A DNA stretch of 64,000 nucleotides, from positions 806,001 through 870,000 of the forward strand of contig JAFLCG010000001.1 in assembly GCA_017303635.1 (NCBI GenBank), in the 5' to 3' direction. The notes under the pieces were generated by a model, which had not been told where the DNA came from, ran no database searches, and worked only from the letters and a program-made list of their open reading frames with translations. The stretch is from Anaerolineae bacterium. GTDB taxonomy: Bacteria > Chloroflexota > Anaerolineae > Aggregatilineales > Phototrophicaceae. Shown piece after piece: positions 50,280 through 56,820 of this stretch (positions are counted from its first letter, which is position 1; each line of letters starts with the position of its first letter). Both the position numbers and the translations under genes were made by a program.

Positions 50280-50804
50280 TTACATCGCGTCCATCATGCC
50301 GGAGCTATAGGCCAGGGCGATGTAGAACTGGCGCAGGTTGCCGCGCAGGGCAGCACATTCGGCGGGTTCGTCCATCATATCGGCCGTGGTTAGTGTGGTG
50401 TACATGCTCATGTCCATATCGCCCATCGATTCCATCATCGAGGTCGACATGTCATCCATGCTCATGCTCATCATACCTACTAGCGCCGTCATGGCATCAG
50501 CATCCATCATGCCCATACTCATGTCTTCTTGCATCATCCCCATCATCGAATCGAACAGGGGAGTGAACTGACCATGATCGAAGCCCGCCAGATCAAAACC
50601 GGGGCTACCGCCTGCGGCGACGACCGCATCGTATACAGCGGCATAATCGAAGTGGTATTCAGCCGTATACAAACTCAGGATCAGATCCGCATCGCAGACC
50701 ACTTTTTCAGCCATGGCATCTTGCGCCTGTGCGGGGATGAGCGCGAGCATGCTTAGGGCGGCCAGTAGGGCCATGACGATTGAAACTCGCTTAAATGTAC
50801 GCAT
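50280..50804 (-). CDS. Secreted methionine-rich protein
   Basis: This 174-residue product has a signal peptide at 1-28 (ending PAQAQ). The mature part has two cysteines (VVCDADL and PAECAAL) and a methionine-rich segment (about 85-140) with MMGMM, MSMGMM and MMSMSM, among roughly 29 methionines in all. Clusters of MxM/MxxM are typical of copper(I) or silver-binding proteins. Acidic residues intervene. ATG 50804 has GGAGAAC upstream. It is divergent from an MBL gene, with a TGTATACAC palindrome repeated in the region between. No export or metal-regulator gene is adjacent. Confidence 0.75.
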   Translation of the reverse strand: MRTFKRVSIVMALLAALSMLALIPAQAQDAMAEKVVCDADLILSLYTAEYHFDYAAVYDAVVAAGGSPGFDLAGFDHGQFTPLFDSMMGMMQEDMSMGMMDADAMTALVGMMSMSMDDMSTSMMESMGDMDMSMYTTLTTADMMDEPAECAALRGNLRQFYIALAYSSGMMDAM

Positions 50805-50837
50805 GAAAGTTCTCCATAAACGGGTTAAACCAGGTGC

Positions 50838-50950
50838 GTGTATACACACGTTTATAGAAATACAATGCAATTATTACGGGGTGATTACGTCGAACGTTCG
50901 GACATTTAGCACTTCCTTGAACGTTACAAATCAGTACAATATGTATACAC
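50838..50950. promoter_or_regulatory. Repeated TGTATACAC palindromes between divergent genes
   Basis: GTGTATACAC (50838-50847) is a perfect 10-bp palindrome. ATGTATACAC (50941-50950) carries the same nine bases 103 bp away. They lie between the methionine-rich protein and MBL genes, which are divergent. Binding by a dimeric regulator is inferred; its gene is not identified. TGTATACA also occurs once at 35291-35298. Confidence 0.45.
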
Positions 50951-50983
50951 CGAGCTTGGGTTAAGCCTTTAACGTGGTAAAAA

Positions 50984-51727
50984 ATGGCAGAAGCACTCGT
51001 CCAGGTCGCTCCACAGGTTTATCTATATCCCGCTGACGATACCCCTGACCGTGTTCAGCCCAACGTGGGTGTACTCGTTGCGGGTGGTAAGACAGTGTTG
51101 ATTGATGCTGGCAACAGCCCGCGTCACGCACGCCGGGTTGCGCTGGCGCTGGATGCCATCCAGGCGAACCCGCCGACCTATGTGATCTATACGCACAGCC
51201 ACTGGGATCATGTCTTCGGTGGCCAGGCCTACGGTGCGCCAGCGATTGCCCATGAGCAGTGTCGCCGTACTTTGATGGAGATGGCTTCGCGCCCCTGGAG
51301 CAACCTGTACATTCAGGAAGAGATCCAACGTAATCCCGCCCGCGAAACCACCTTACGCGCCATGCAGAAAGCCGTCGAAGAATGGCGACATTTCCGCATC
51401 CTGGTGCCGGAGATTACCCTCAGCAAGCGGATGCATGTCTTTCTCGATGGGCTGACGCTGGATATTGAGCATGTCGGTGGCGCACACGCCGCTGATTCGG
51501 TCGTGGTCCGCGTGCCGGAAGCCCGCGTCATCTTTGTGAGTGATTGTTACTATCCCCCGCCGATGCATCTCCGCAAACCGGAAGATGGATTGGATAAGGC
51601 CATGATTGATTCGTTGCTGGATGATGCGTATGATGTCTACATTGATGGACATGGCAAGCCGCGCACCCGGGACGAATTCGCCGCCTTGGCTGAAAATGAA
51701 CGGATGCAGATGAACGGCAGCCGTTAG
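50984..51727 (+). CDS. MBL-fold hydrolase
   Basis: This 247-residue protein has metallo-beta-lactamase fold motifs: VLIDAGNSPRHAR, YTHSHWDHVFGG (HxHxDH), VGGAHAADSVVV (histidine), FVSDCYYPPP (aspartate) and IDGHGKPRT (histidine). No signal peptide is seen. It is probably a zinc hydrolase of unknown substrate. The ribosome site is weak. It is followed nine bases after its stop by the SPOUT methyltransferase gene, so they may be co-transcribed. Confidence 0.9.
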   Translation: MAEALVQVAPQVYLYPADDTPDRVQPNVGVLVAGGKTVLIDAGNSPRHARRVALALDAIQANPPTYVIYTHSHWDHVFGGQAYGAPAIAHEQCRRTLMEMASRPWSNLYIQEEIQRNPARETTLRAMQKAVEEWRHFRILVPEITLSKRMHVFLDGLTLDIEHVGGAHAADSVVVRVPEARVIFVSDCYYPPPMHLRKPEDGLDKAMIDSLLDDAYDVYIDGHGKPRTRDEFAALAENERMQMNGSR

Positions 51728-51736
51728 TGAGTACCT

Positions 51737-52450
51737 ATGCGGCTGAAGAAATATGATCGGGACGCCCCCTATGCTTATAGCTTTGGCGTCTTTCCCACAC
51801 TCGAACTCCTGAAGTTCCAATCCAAGTTTACTGAACAGGTGATCTTGCATTCTGCAGGGGAAGCCAATGCGGGCGTCGACAAAATCAAGGCGCTCTGCAA
51901 GACGGCCCGTATCCCTTGTGTGGTCGATGATAAATTGTTGGAACGCCTCTCCCCACGAGAGAACACCTACGCCGCAGGGGTATTTACCAAGTATCGAACA
52001 CCGTTGAAATCGTCCGTCAATCATCTGGCGCTGGTGAATCCATCCGATATGGGCAACCTTGGAACTGCCCTGAGGACGGCTTTAGGCTTTCGCATCCAGA
52101 ACCTGGCGCTCATTCGCCCCGCCGCCGATTCCTTCGATCCGCGTGTGGTACGGGCTTCAATGGGCGCGCTCTTTCAAATGAATGTGTGCTACTACGATAC
52201 CTTTGAGGACTATCGCGCTGCCTACCCTGAACAGCATCACTATCCATTCATGACCGATGGGCAGGTGGCGCTGGATGACGTGCAGTTTCAACCGCCTTTT
52301 ACGTTGGTCTTTGGCAGCGAAAGTGCTGGTTTACCCGAAGCCTTCCACAGCTACGGCACCAGCGTCAGAATTGTGCATCACGGCGCGATTGATTCCCTCA
52401 ACCTCAGCGTAGCCATCGGCATCGGCCTGTACGCCGCCACACGGGGATAA
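51737..52450 (+). CDS. SPOUT (TrmH-type) RNA 2'-O-methyltransferase
   Basis: This 237-residue protein has the three motifs of the SpoU class: NPSDMGNLGTALRTALGF (motif 1, about 94-111), TLVFGSESAGLPEAFHS (motif 2, about 190-206) and DSLNLSVAIGIGLYAATR (motif 3). The N-terminal region (about 1-85) is an L30e-like RNA-binding part in which C and V residues are common. It methylates ribose in rRNA or tRNA using S-adenosylmethionine; the exact site is not known. It immediately follows the MBL gene. Confidence 0.92.
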   Translation: MRLKKYDRDAPYAYSFGVFPTLELLKFQSKFTEQVILHSAGEANAGVDKIKALCKTARIPCVVDDKLLERLSPRENTYAAGVFTKYRTPLKSSVNHLALVNPSDMGNLGTALRTALGFRIQNLALIRPAADSFDPRVVRASMGALFQMNVCYYDTFEDYRAAYPEQHHYPFMTDGQVALDDVQFQPPFTLVFGSESAGLPEAFHSYGTSVRIVHHGAIDSLNLSVAIGIGLYAATRG

Positions 52451-52503
52451 TGTTGAAGTTGCTCACGAAAGCCATTCAGGAGTGGAATATCCGCGAATGA
52501 GGC

Positions 52504-53154
52504 TCATTGCGGAACTACGTATGCTACTTCATCGCCAATTACCAACCGGATGCCAGAATCATCCGTTAGCAATTCTGCCGGTGGTAGTGTTTGGTTAAGT
52601 GCATTTGGGCCGCCCCAGTCCGAGACAAGATAAACCGAATTGCACGCGAGATCAGTCATATTACATTTGTAAAGGGCATACGCCCTATATCCCCCATCAT
52701 CACCGCCATAACTAACTGTCATGTGGACAAGGTGATACCGATTGGTATTGTTTTGGATCGTCTTTACGGGAGTCAAATCTGTACCGCGTGGTGGAAATGC
52801 TGCCGCGAGGACCCAAAAGAAGAGCGTCCAGATAACAGCAAGGACGACAATAAGCATCCCCAATACTTTCCATATTGCTGCTAACTTGGCTCGTGTCCAG
52901 ATATACCCCAGACCAAAACCAACGATGATTAGGCTAGTGATTGCCCCGATCAGTGATAGGTGTCTCAGCAAAGCTCGATAACCTGACTGAGCCATCAAGA
53001 CTTGGAAATTCACTTCCGATCCTGTTGTAGGCTGCGAAGGATTGGGGCCAAGAATCAACCATTGCGAGATCAAGAACAGCACGACAATCAAACTCATCAC
53101 TATTGCTGGATGAGTTTGATCTATCCAATGCCGGATTGTTTTCACCAGCTGCAA
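52504..53154 (-). CDS. Membrane protein with extracytoplasmic C-terminal domain, unknown
   Basis: This 216-residue protein has three hydrophobic helices (about 18-36, 62-84 and 92-117) and a C-terminal soluble part (about 122-216) with YKCNMTDLACNSVYLV, two cysteines that may form a disulfide. The C-terminal part probably faces outward. No family is recognised. Base composition is lower in G+C than most of the window. It neighbours repeat-rich sequence and a DUF5681 gene. Confidence 0.6.
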   Translation of the reverse strand: MQLVKTIRHWIDQTHPAIVMSLIVVLFLISQWLILGPNPSQPTTGSEVNFQVLMAQSGYRALLRHLSLIGAITSLIIVGFGLGYIWTRAKLAAIWKVLGMLIVVLAVIWTLFFWVLAAAFPPRGTDLTPVKTIQNNTNRYHLVHMTVSYGGDDGGYRAYALYKCNMTDLACNSVYLVSDWGGPNALNQTLPPAELLTDDSGIRLVIGDEVAYVVPQ

Positions 53155-53191
53155 GGCTACTATTCCCTACTTTACACGGAGGTTTCGTCCA

Positions 53192-53320
53192 TTGTACGGG
53201 TGGACTAATGGATAACCAAATTAGAAGTCGCCGTCTATATGTAGGGGCGCACGGCTGTGCGCCCGTTCCGTCGATTGTAGGGGCGGATTAGGCGTCTTCG
53301 CCGTATATCCGCCCACCTGC
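53192..53320. repeat. GTAGGGGCG hairpin repeat cluster, left side of the DUF5681 gene
   Basis: A 26-bp unit beginning TGTAGGGGCGCACGG (53240-53265) contains GGGCGCAC/GTGCGCCC with a 4-base loop. A second hairpin type, TTGTAGGGGCGGATTAGG ending ATCCGCCC, spans 53275-53315. A partial unit (ATTGTACGGGTGGACTAATGG) lies near 53192. The same two types recur on the other side of the next gene in the reverse order. Confidence 0.75.
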
Positions 53321-53382
53321 CACCCCTCATAATGATAATGACGGTTGGCAAGATACTCGCTGCTTCTCTGCTGGAAAATCGG

Positions 53383-53772
53383 TCATTCCTCCGTCTGTTC
53401 TTCAAACAAGCTCACATGGGGCTTGGGCTGACGATCTACTCGGACGACCCGTACCACCATCTCTTCTGGTGGATCCCCGGGTTTTGATAGGTCAGCCGTC
53501 GAGTACATCCACTTCACCACCTGTAGCCATTCATTCACATCCTTCACCCGGATGAGATTGCCGGAAAGATACACCTCACCAGTCAGAACCAGCTTCCAGA
53601 TGTCCTCTGCAATGGCCTCCTGACGCGTCAGCCCGTCTTCACCGATCACAAATGGCTCACTGCCCCGGCTGCGGAGGATGGCGGATAGGGCGCGGCTGTT
53701 TGGGGGGCGCCCGTTGGGGTTGCCGCTTTCGCCGGGTTTCCACCGGCCCATGGTTGTGGGTTTCTCGCTCAT
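53383..53772 (-). CDS. DUF5681-domain protein
   Basis: This 129-residue protein opens with the motif RWKPGESGNPNGRPPNSRAL (about 9-28), the hallmark of DUF5681, found in phage or mobile-element proteins that bind DNA or resemble terminase partners. The rest is mixed helix/strand with IWKLVLTGEVYL and EWLQVVKWMYS. ATG 53772 is preferred. It is isolated from other phage genes and bracketed by copies of the GTAGGGGCG hairpin repeats, a sign of transfer or a relic island. Confidence 0.82.
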   Translation of the reverse strand: MSEKPTTMGRWKPGESGNPNGRPPNSRALSAILRSRGSEPFVIGEDGLTRQEAIAEDIWKLVLTGEVYLSGNLIRVKDVNEWLQVVKWMYSTADLSKPGDPPEEMVVRVVRVDRQPKPHVSLFEEQTEE

Positions 53773-53822
53773 ACTGGTTGTCGACCTCATGGAAAATGTG
53801 GACGTGCGGGGCGATACTTGGA

Positions 53823-53886
53823 TTGTACGGGCAGACTAAGGGCGTCTCCGCCCGCTCGTTTGTAGGGGCGCACGGCTGTGCGCCCG
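53823..53886. repeat. GTAGGGGCG hairpin repeat cluster, right side of the DUF5681 gene
   Basis: TTGTACGGGCAGACTAAGG with the complementary half CGCCCGC (53823-53856) is followed by an exact second copy of the 26-bp unit (53861-53886) that also occurs at 53240-53265. The order is reversed relative to the left cluster. Confidence 0.75.
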
Positions 53887-53937
53887 CCGCCGTTCATACA
53901 ATCACGAATGTCCACATATTAGCACGACTTTGAATTC

Positions 53938-53963
53938 AAAAACGGAACATATGTTCCGTTTTT
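53938..53963. terminator. Perfect palindrome AAAAACGGAACATATGTTCC... (third copy of the core)
   Basis: AAAAACGGAACAT / ATGTTCCGTTTTT is a perfect 26-base palindrome. The run of T on each strand could make it a bidirectional terminator. GTTCCGTTTTTTG follows as a partial repeat. The core GGAACATATGTTCC also fits the general form GAACNNNNGTTC of LexA/DinR boxes. Confidence 0.55.
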
Positions 53964-54153
53964 GTTCCGTTTTTTGACCCTGAAATCCACCTGTCCGGTG
54001 ACACGCCAACATCCATCGAAGGTTACGGAAATTCCAACCTTCCCTACATGGTTCGGTCGATTCAAACTATTCTTGAGTTCAAACTGGTGGCCTTAATAAG
54101 GTTAGTAATGTTTACCTGTTATCCCTGTAAAACAGGCAAAACACACCCTCTAC

Positions 54154-54244
54154 CTTTGCAACTTTGCTTCATTGTTCCTTTGCATTAGTTCTTCCTCTGC
54201 CACTCTGCTTCTCTGCAGTAACTTCTTCCTCTGTGCCTCTGTGT
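54154..54244. repeat. Tandem 8-base repeats next to cysteine synthase gene
   Basis: Nine octads in three runs: CTTTGCAA type (54154-54185), CTCTGCCA type (54195-54218), CTCTGTGC type (54229-54244). The runs keep spacing close to multiples of eight with short interruptions. They lie between the palindrome and the stop of the cysteine synthase gene. Similar octads occur in frame at 3067-3096. Confidence 0.65.
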
Positions 54245-54258
54245 TGAATCTTCCTGGC

Positions 54259-55218
54259 CTACTTCGTCCAGAAACTCTCGCTCAGGTACTTGTAGGCATT
54301 ATCCGGGAATAGAGTCACCACCACGCCGGATTCACCACGCTCTGCCAGTTCCTCTGCCACTTTCAGCGCTCCGACCATAGCCCCGGCCGCACTGATGCCC
54401 ACCAGATAACCTTCTTCCCGCGCCAGCCGCCGCGCCATCACATGTGTTTCTTCGGTGTTGATGCCCATGTCACGGTCAGCGAAAATTTCATCGTAAATGC
54501 CTGGCTTGATCGCCGTCGGCATGTGCTTCCAGCCTTCCAACCCGTGAAACGGTGAGTCCGGTTGGAGTGAAATCACCTGCACATCCGGGTTGAACTGCTT
54601 CAGCCGTCGCCCCGTGCCCATCAATGTCCCGCTGGTGCCCAGTCCCGCCACAAAATGTGTCACCTGCCCATGTGTCTGCCGCCAGATTTCCACGCCAGTG
54701 GTGTGGTAATGGGCCTGCCAGTTAGCCGGATTGTTGTACTGGTCGGCATAGAAGTATGTGTCTGGCTCGGCTGCTGCCAGCGCCCGCACGCCCCGGATCG
54801 CCCCGTCCGACCCTTCCAGCGGATCAGTAAAGACGATTTCAACCCCGTAGGCTTTCAGGATCGCAATGCGTTCCGGGCTGGCATTTTCAGGCAAAAAGAG
54901 CTTGATTCGGTAGCCTTTCGCCGCGCCAATCATGGCATAGGCAATGCCGGTATTGCCGCTGGTGCTATCCAGCAGGATCTTCTCATGAGTTAGCTTGCCA
55001 CTGCGTTCCGCTTCGTGGATGATCTGCCAGGCCGCCCGATCTTTCACGCTGCTACCGGGATTGGTCCACTCGGCTTTCGCAAAGAGCTGTACATCTTCCG
55101 GTAAATGGGCCGTGATGCGCCGAAATCCGATGAGTGGTGTATTGCCGATCAGACTATCGATGCCTGCTGCCGGGATGCTGATGCTCAGATTTGCGACGTC
55201 GATCTCACGCAGTGCCAT
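54259..55218 (-). CDS. cysM: Cysteine synthase (O-acetylserine sulfhydrylase)
   Basis: This 319-residue PLP enzyme makes cysteine from O-acetylserine and sulfide or thiosulfate. It has the PLP lysine in NPGSSVKDRAAW (about 52-63), the phosphate-binding loop STSGNTGIAYAMIGAAKG and a C-terminal serine region ISAAGAMVGAL. The length and NPGSSVKDR wording fit CysK/CysM; CysM is preferred only weakly. ATG 55218 has AGAGGAAC upstream. Expression is probably controlled by the cysteine-codon leader peptide and attenuator upstream. Confidence 0.93.
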   Translation of the reverse strand: MALREIDVANLSISIPAAGIDSLIGNTPLIGFRRITAHLPEDVQLFAKAEWTNPGSSVKDRAAWQIIHEAERSGKLTHEKILLDSTSGNTGIAYAMIGAAKGYRIKLFLPENASPERIAILKAYGVEIVFTDPLEGSDGAIRGVRALAAAEPDTYFYADQYNNPANWQAHYHTTGVEIWRQTHGQVTHFVAGLGTSGTLMGTGRRLKQFNPDVQVISLQPDSPFHGLEGWKHMPTAIKPGIYDEIFADRDMGINTEETHVMARRLAREEGYLVGISAAGAMVGALKVAEELAERGESGVVVTLFPDNAYKYLSESFWTK

Positions 55219-55304
55219 ATTCGTTCCTCTAGATTCCGATTTACCAATACGATGTTGGGACGCTATTGATGGCGTCCATGGAGAAAATCAACCGCCCCCT
55301 CAAC

Positions 55305-55381
55305 AAAAAAGCCAGCCGCAAACAAAAAGCGTGTGCCTCCGATGAATTCGGGAAGCGCCACGCTTCAGGGTTGCGGCTGGC
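55305..55381 (-). terminator. Attenuator terminator of the cysteine synthase leader
   Basis: On the minus strand, GCCAGCCGCAA (55381-55371) pairs with TTGCGGCTGGC (55321-55311), an 11-bp stem. An inner AGCGTG/CACGCT hairpin fills the loop, and TTTTTT (55310-55305) follows. It lies 87 bases before the cysM ATG. A terminator inside a 5' leader is the hallmark of attenuation. Confidence 0.88.
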
Positions 55382-55444
55382 TGGTTGAGCCAGTGATTGT
55401 CGCATTAACCGTGTCTGAAGCTGGTCACACTCCCCTCTTCAGAC
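55362..55444 (-). promoter_or_regulatory. Alternative attenuator pairings
   Basis: Segment 1, GTCTGAAG (55444-55437), pairs with segment 2, CTTCAGAC (55420-55413). Segment 2 extended, GCTTCAG (55421-55415), can instead pair with segment 3, CTGAAGC (55368-55362), inside the terminator. A ribosome stalled on cysteine codons would cover segment 1 and permit 2:3; a ribosome at the leader stop would mask segment 2 and permit the terminator. A second small hairpin CTGGCT/AGCCAG (55393-55377) overlaps the terminator's first arm. Confidence 0.75.
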
Positions 55445-55469
55445 AACAACACACGCAGGTGTGATACAT
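55425..55469 (-). CDS. Cysteine-rich leader peptide of the cysteine synthase gene
   Basis: This 14-codon frame starts ATG at 55469 and ends TGA at 55425. The product reads MYHTCVCCCLKRGV, with four cysteines, three of them consecutive (TGT TGT TGT). It lies between a sigma70-type promoter and a terminator, upstream of the cysteine synthase gene. GGAT, seven bases before the ATG, is a weak ribosome site. The codons overlap segment 1 of the alternative hairpins. Cys-tRNA shortage would stall the ribosome here. Similar poly-Cys leaders are known in mycobacteria. The role is inferred from structure. Confidence 0.8.
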   Translation of the reverse strand: MYHTCVCCCLKRGV

Positions 55470-55487
55470 GATTTTTATCCGTTTATG

Positions 55488-55511
55488 GTGACAGATGATG
55501 GTATCTGTCAC
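55488..55511 (-). promoter_or_regulatory. 5' leader hairpin
   Basis: GTGACAGAT (55488-55496) and ATCTGTCAC (55503-55511) form a perfect 9-bp stem, just after the predicted start of the transcript. It could protect the RNA 5' end. Its role in attenuation is not clear. Confidence 0.6.
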
Positions 55512-55519
55512 TGAAAAAC

Positions 55520-55548
55520 AGTCTAACTGAAGGTCAGCGGCCTGTCAA
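55520..55548 (-). promoter_or_regulatory. Sigma70-type promoter of cysteine synthase leader
   Basis: On the minus strand, TTGACA (55548-55543) and TAGACT (55525-55520) are separated by exactly 17 bases. Transcription would start near 55513, just before the 5' hairpin, giving a leader of roughly 290 bases to the cysM ATG. Confidence 0.75.
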
Positions 55549-55613
55549 ACCATTGCTGACCATGATTCGTCAGATGCTCATGTAGGGTGACATCTTACAA
55601 ATTCAATTCTCAT

Positions 55614-56741
55614 TCAAGGTGCTGACGCTTCAGGAACTTTCAGCATCTCGTCCAGGATCAAAGGCGCCAAAACGTCCATAGGGGTATCTTCACGATTGGT
55701 CAACATGATGACGGTCAATTCGGCCTCTGGAAGGTAGATCATCAGGCTGGTAAAGCCATTGATACCACCCCCATGTGATATCGAAACCCGGCCGTCTTGC
55801 GTTTCACGGATCAAGCCATATCCATATTCCTGCTGCTCATCAAGTGGGAAAGCCCCTTCCCATATGGTATCCAGTGATGCCTGACTCACTACCTGTCCGT
55901 TAAAGAGCGCTTGCTCCCACTTGAGCAGGTCGCCAACCGTGCTAATCAAGGCACCAGCACTATAAGGCACATTCATGTTAATGTACGCAGCACGAGACCG
56001 ACCTGTGCTGTAGCCCTCAGCCATATTGGAGATGATGCTGGTATTGCGTTCCAGGTCAGTGCTTTCCATCCCGAGGGGCTCGAAAAAAGTCTCCTGCAGA
56101 TAGCGGCGATAACTGACGCCCGCTGCCCGGGCTATGATGTCTCCCAGCAGATGGTAGCCAGAGTTACTGTAGCTCCAGTTAGTACCCGGTTCAAATTGCA
56201 ATGGCTCATCAATGAAGCTATCGACCACTGCGGCACTGCCCACAGTCGAATACATCAGTTTGCTCAGGACGGCATAGTCGTCGGTGTAATTGGGAATGCC
56301 AGAGGTATGGGTCAATAGGTGGTGTATGGTGATCGCTGACCAGCTTTCCGGGCATTCCTCCAGATGGATGCAGATGAGGTCGTCCACTGTGAGAAGGCCA
56401 TTCTCCTGTAGTTTCAGGATCGCCATGGCGGTGAATTGCTTGGTGATTGAGCCGATGCGGTAGACCGTTTCCGGCGTATTGGCGACTTCCCACCCGACTA
56501 CTGCATAGCCGTAGCCCTTCTCCAGCAGAATTTCAGCACCCCTCGCGATCAGGACGCTGCCGCTCAACTGTCCGCCTTCGGCAAAACGGGTCAGGGCTGC
56601 GTCAATGACTTCGATTGCTTCGGCATCACGCTCATTAGATTGGGCCGCAAGTGGGGATGCAACCGAAAGGACTAGGACAAGCCATATACTGGCAAAGAGA
56701 TGAAGCCAGCGGCTAGAAGATCCGCTGTGAACGGTATTCAA
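55614..56741 (-). CDS. Serine beta-lactamase/class C-like hydrolase
   Basis: This 375-residue secreted or anchored protein has a signal segment (about 12-33, ending PLAAQS). The class C fold motifs are SITKQFTAMAIL (SxxK, nucleophile serine about 98), YSNSGYHLLGDII (YxN) and SHGGGINGFTSL (HGG in place of KTG). Such enzymes include beta-lactamases, esterases and D-aminopeptidases; the exact reaction is unknown. The start is TTG 56741 with AAAGGA upstream, since no ATG precedes the signal. It is monocistronic. Confidence 0.9.
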   Translation of the reverse strand: MNTVHSGSSSRWLHLFASIWLVLVLSVASPLAAQSNERDAEAIEVIDAALTRFAEGGQLSGSVLIARGAEILLEKGYGYAVVGWEVANTPETVYRIGSITKQFTAMAILKLQENGLLTVDDLICIHLEECPESWSAITIHHLLTHTSGIPNYTDDYAVLSKLMYSTVGSAAVVDSFIDEPLQFEPGTNWSYSNSGYHLLGDIIARAAGVSYRRYLQETFFEPLGMESTDLERNTSIISNMAEGYSTGRSRAAYINMNVPYSAGALISTVGDLLKWEQALFNGQVVSQASLDTIWEGAFPLDEQQEYGYGLIRETQDGRVSISHGGGINGFTSLMIYLPEAELTVIMLTNREDTPMDVLAPLILDEMLKVPEASAP

Positions 56742-56820
56742 TTAGATATCCTTTTTACTTGTGTGACACCACCTCTTTTACGTATCGGGCGCAGCCAATG
56801 TTGCGCACGCACAATCTTCT

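Larger units (their letters stand above)
53887..54258. other. Non-coding region with palindrome and 8-base repeats
   Basis: About 370 bases without a supported gene. It holds the 26-bp palindrome at 53938-53963 and 8-base tandem repeats at 54154-54144+. The octads are CTTTGCAA, CTTTGCTT, CATTGTTC, CTTTGCAT (54154-54185), CTCTGCCA, CTCTGCTT, CTCTGCAG (54195-54218) and CTCTGTGC, CTCTGTGT (54229-54244), close to the end of the cysteine synthase gene. Confidence 0.6.

Noticed and set aside
50891..50900. CGAACGTTCG as a LexA/DinR box
   Set aside because: The GAAC and GTTC halves have no four-base spacer, unlike the consensus.
55219..55520. T-box or SAM riboswitch upstream of cysteine synthase
   Set aside because: No T-box sequence UGGNACCGCG and no SAM-I core were found. 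The Cys-codon leader peptide with 1:2/2:3/terminator logic explains the region better. A covariance search of both families would be decisive.
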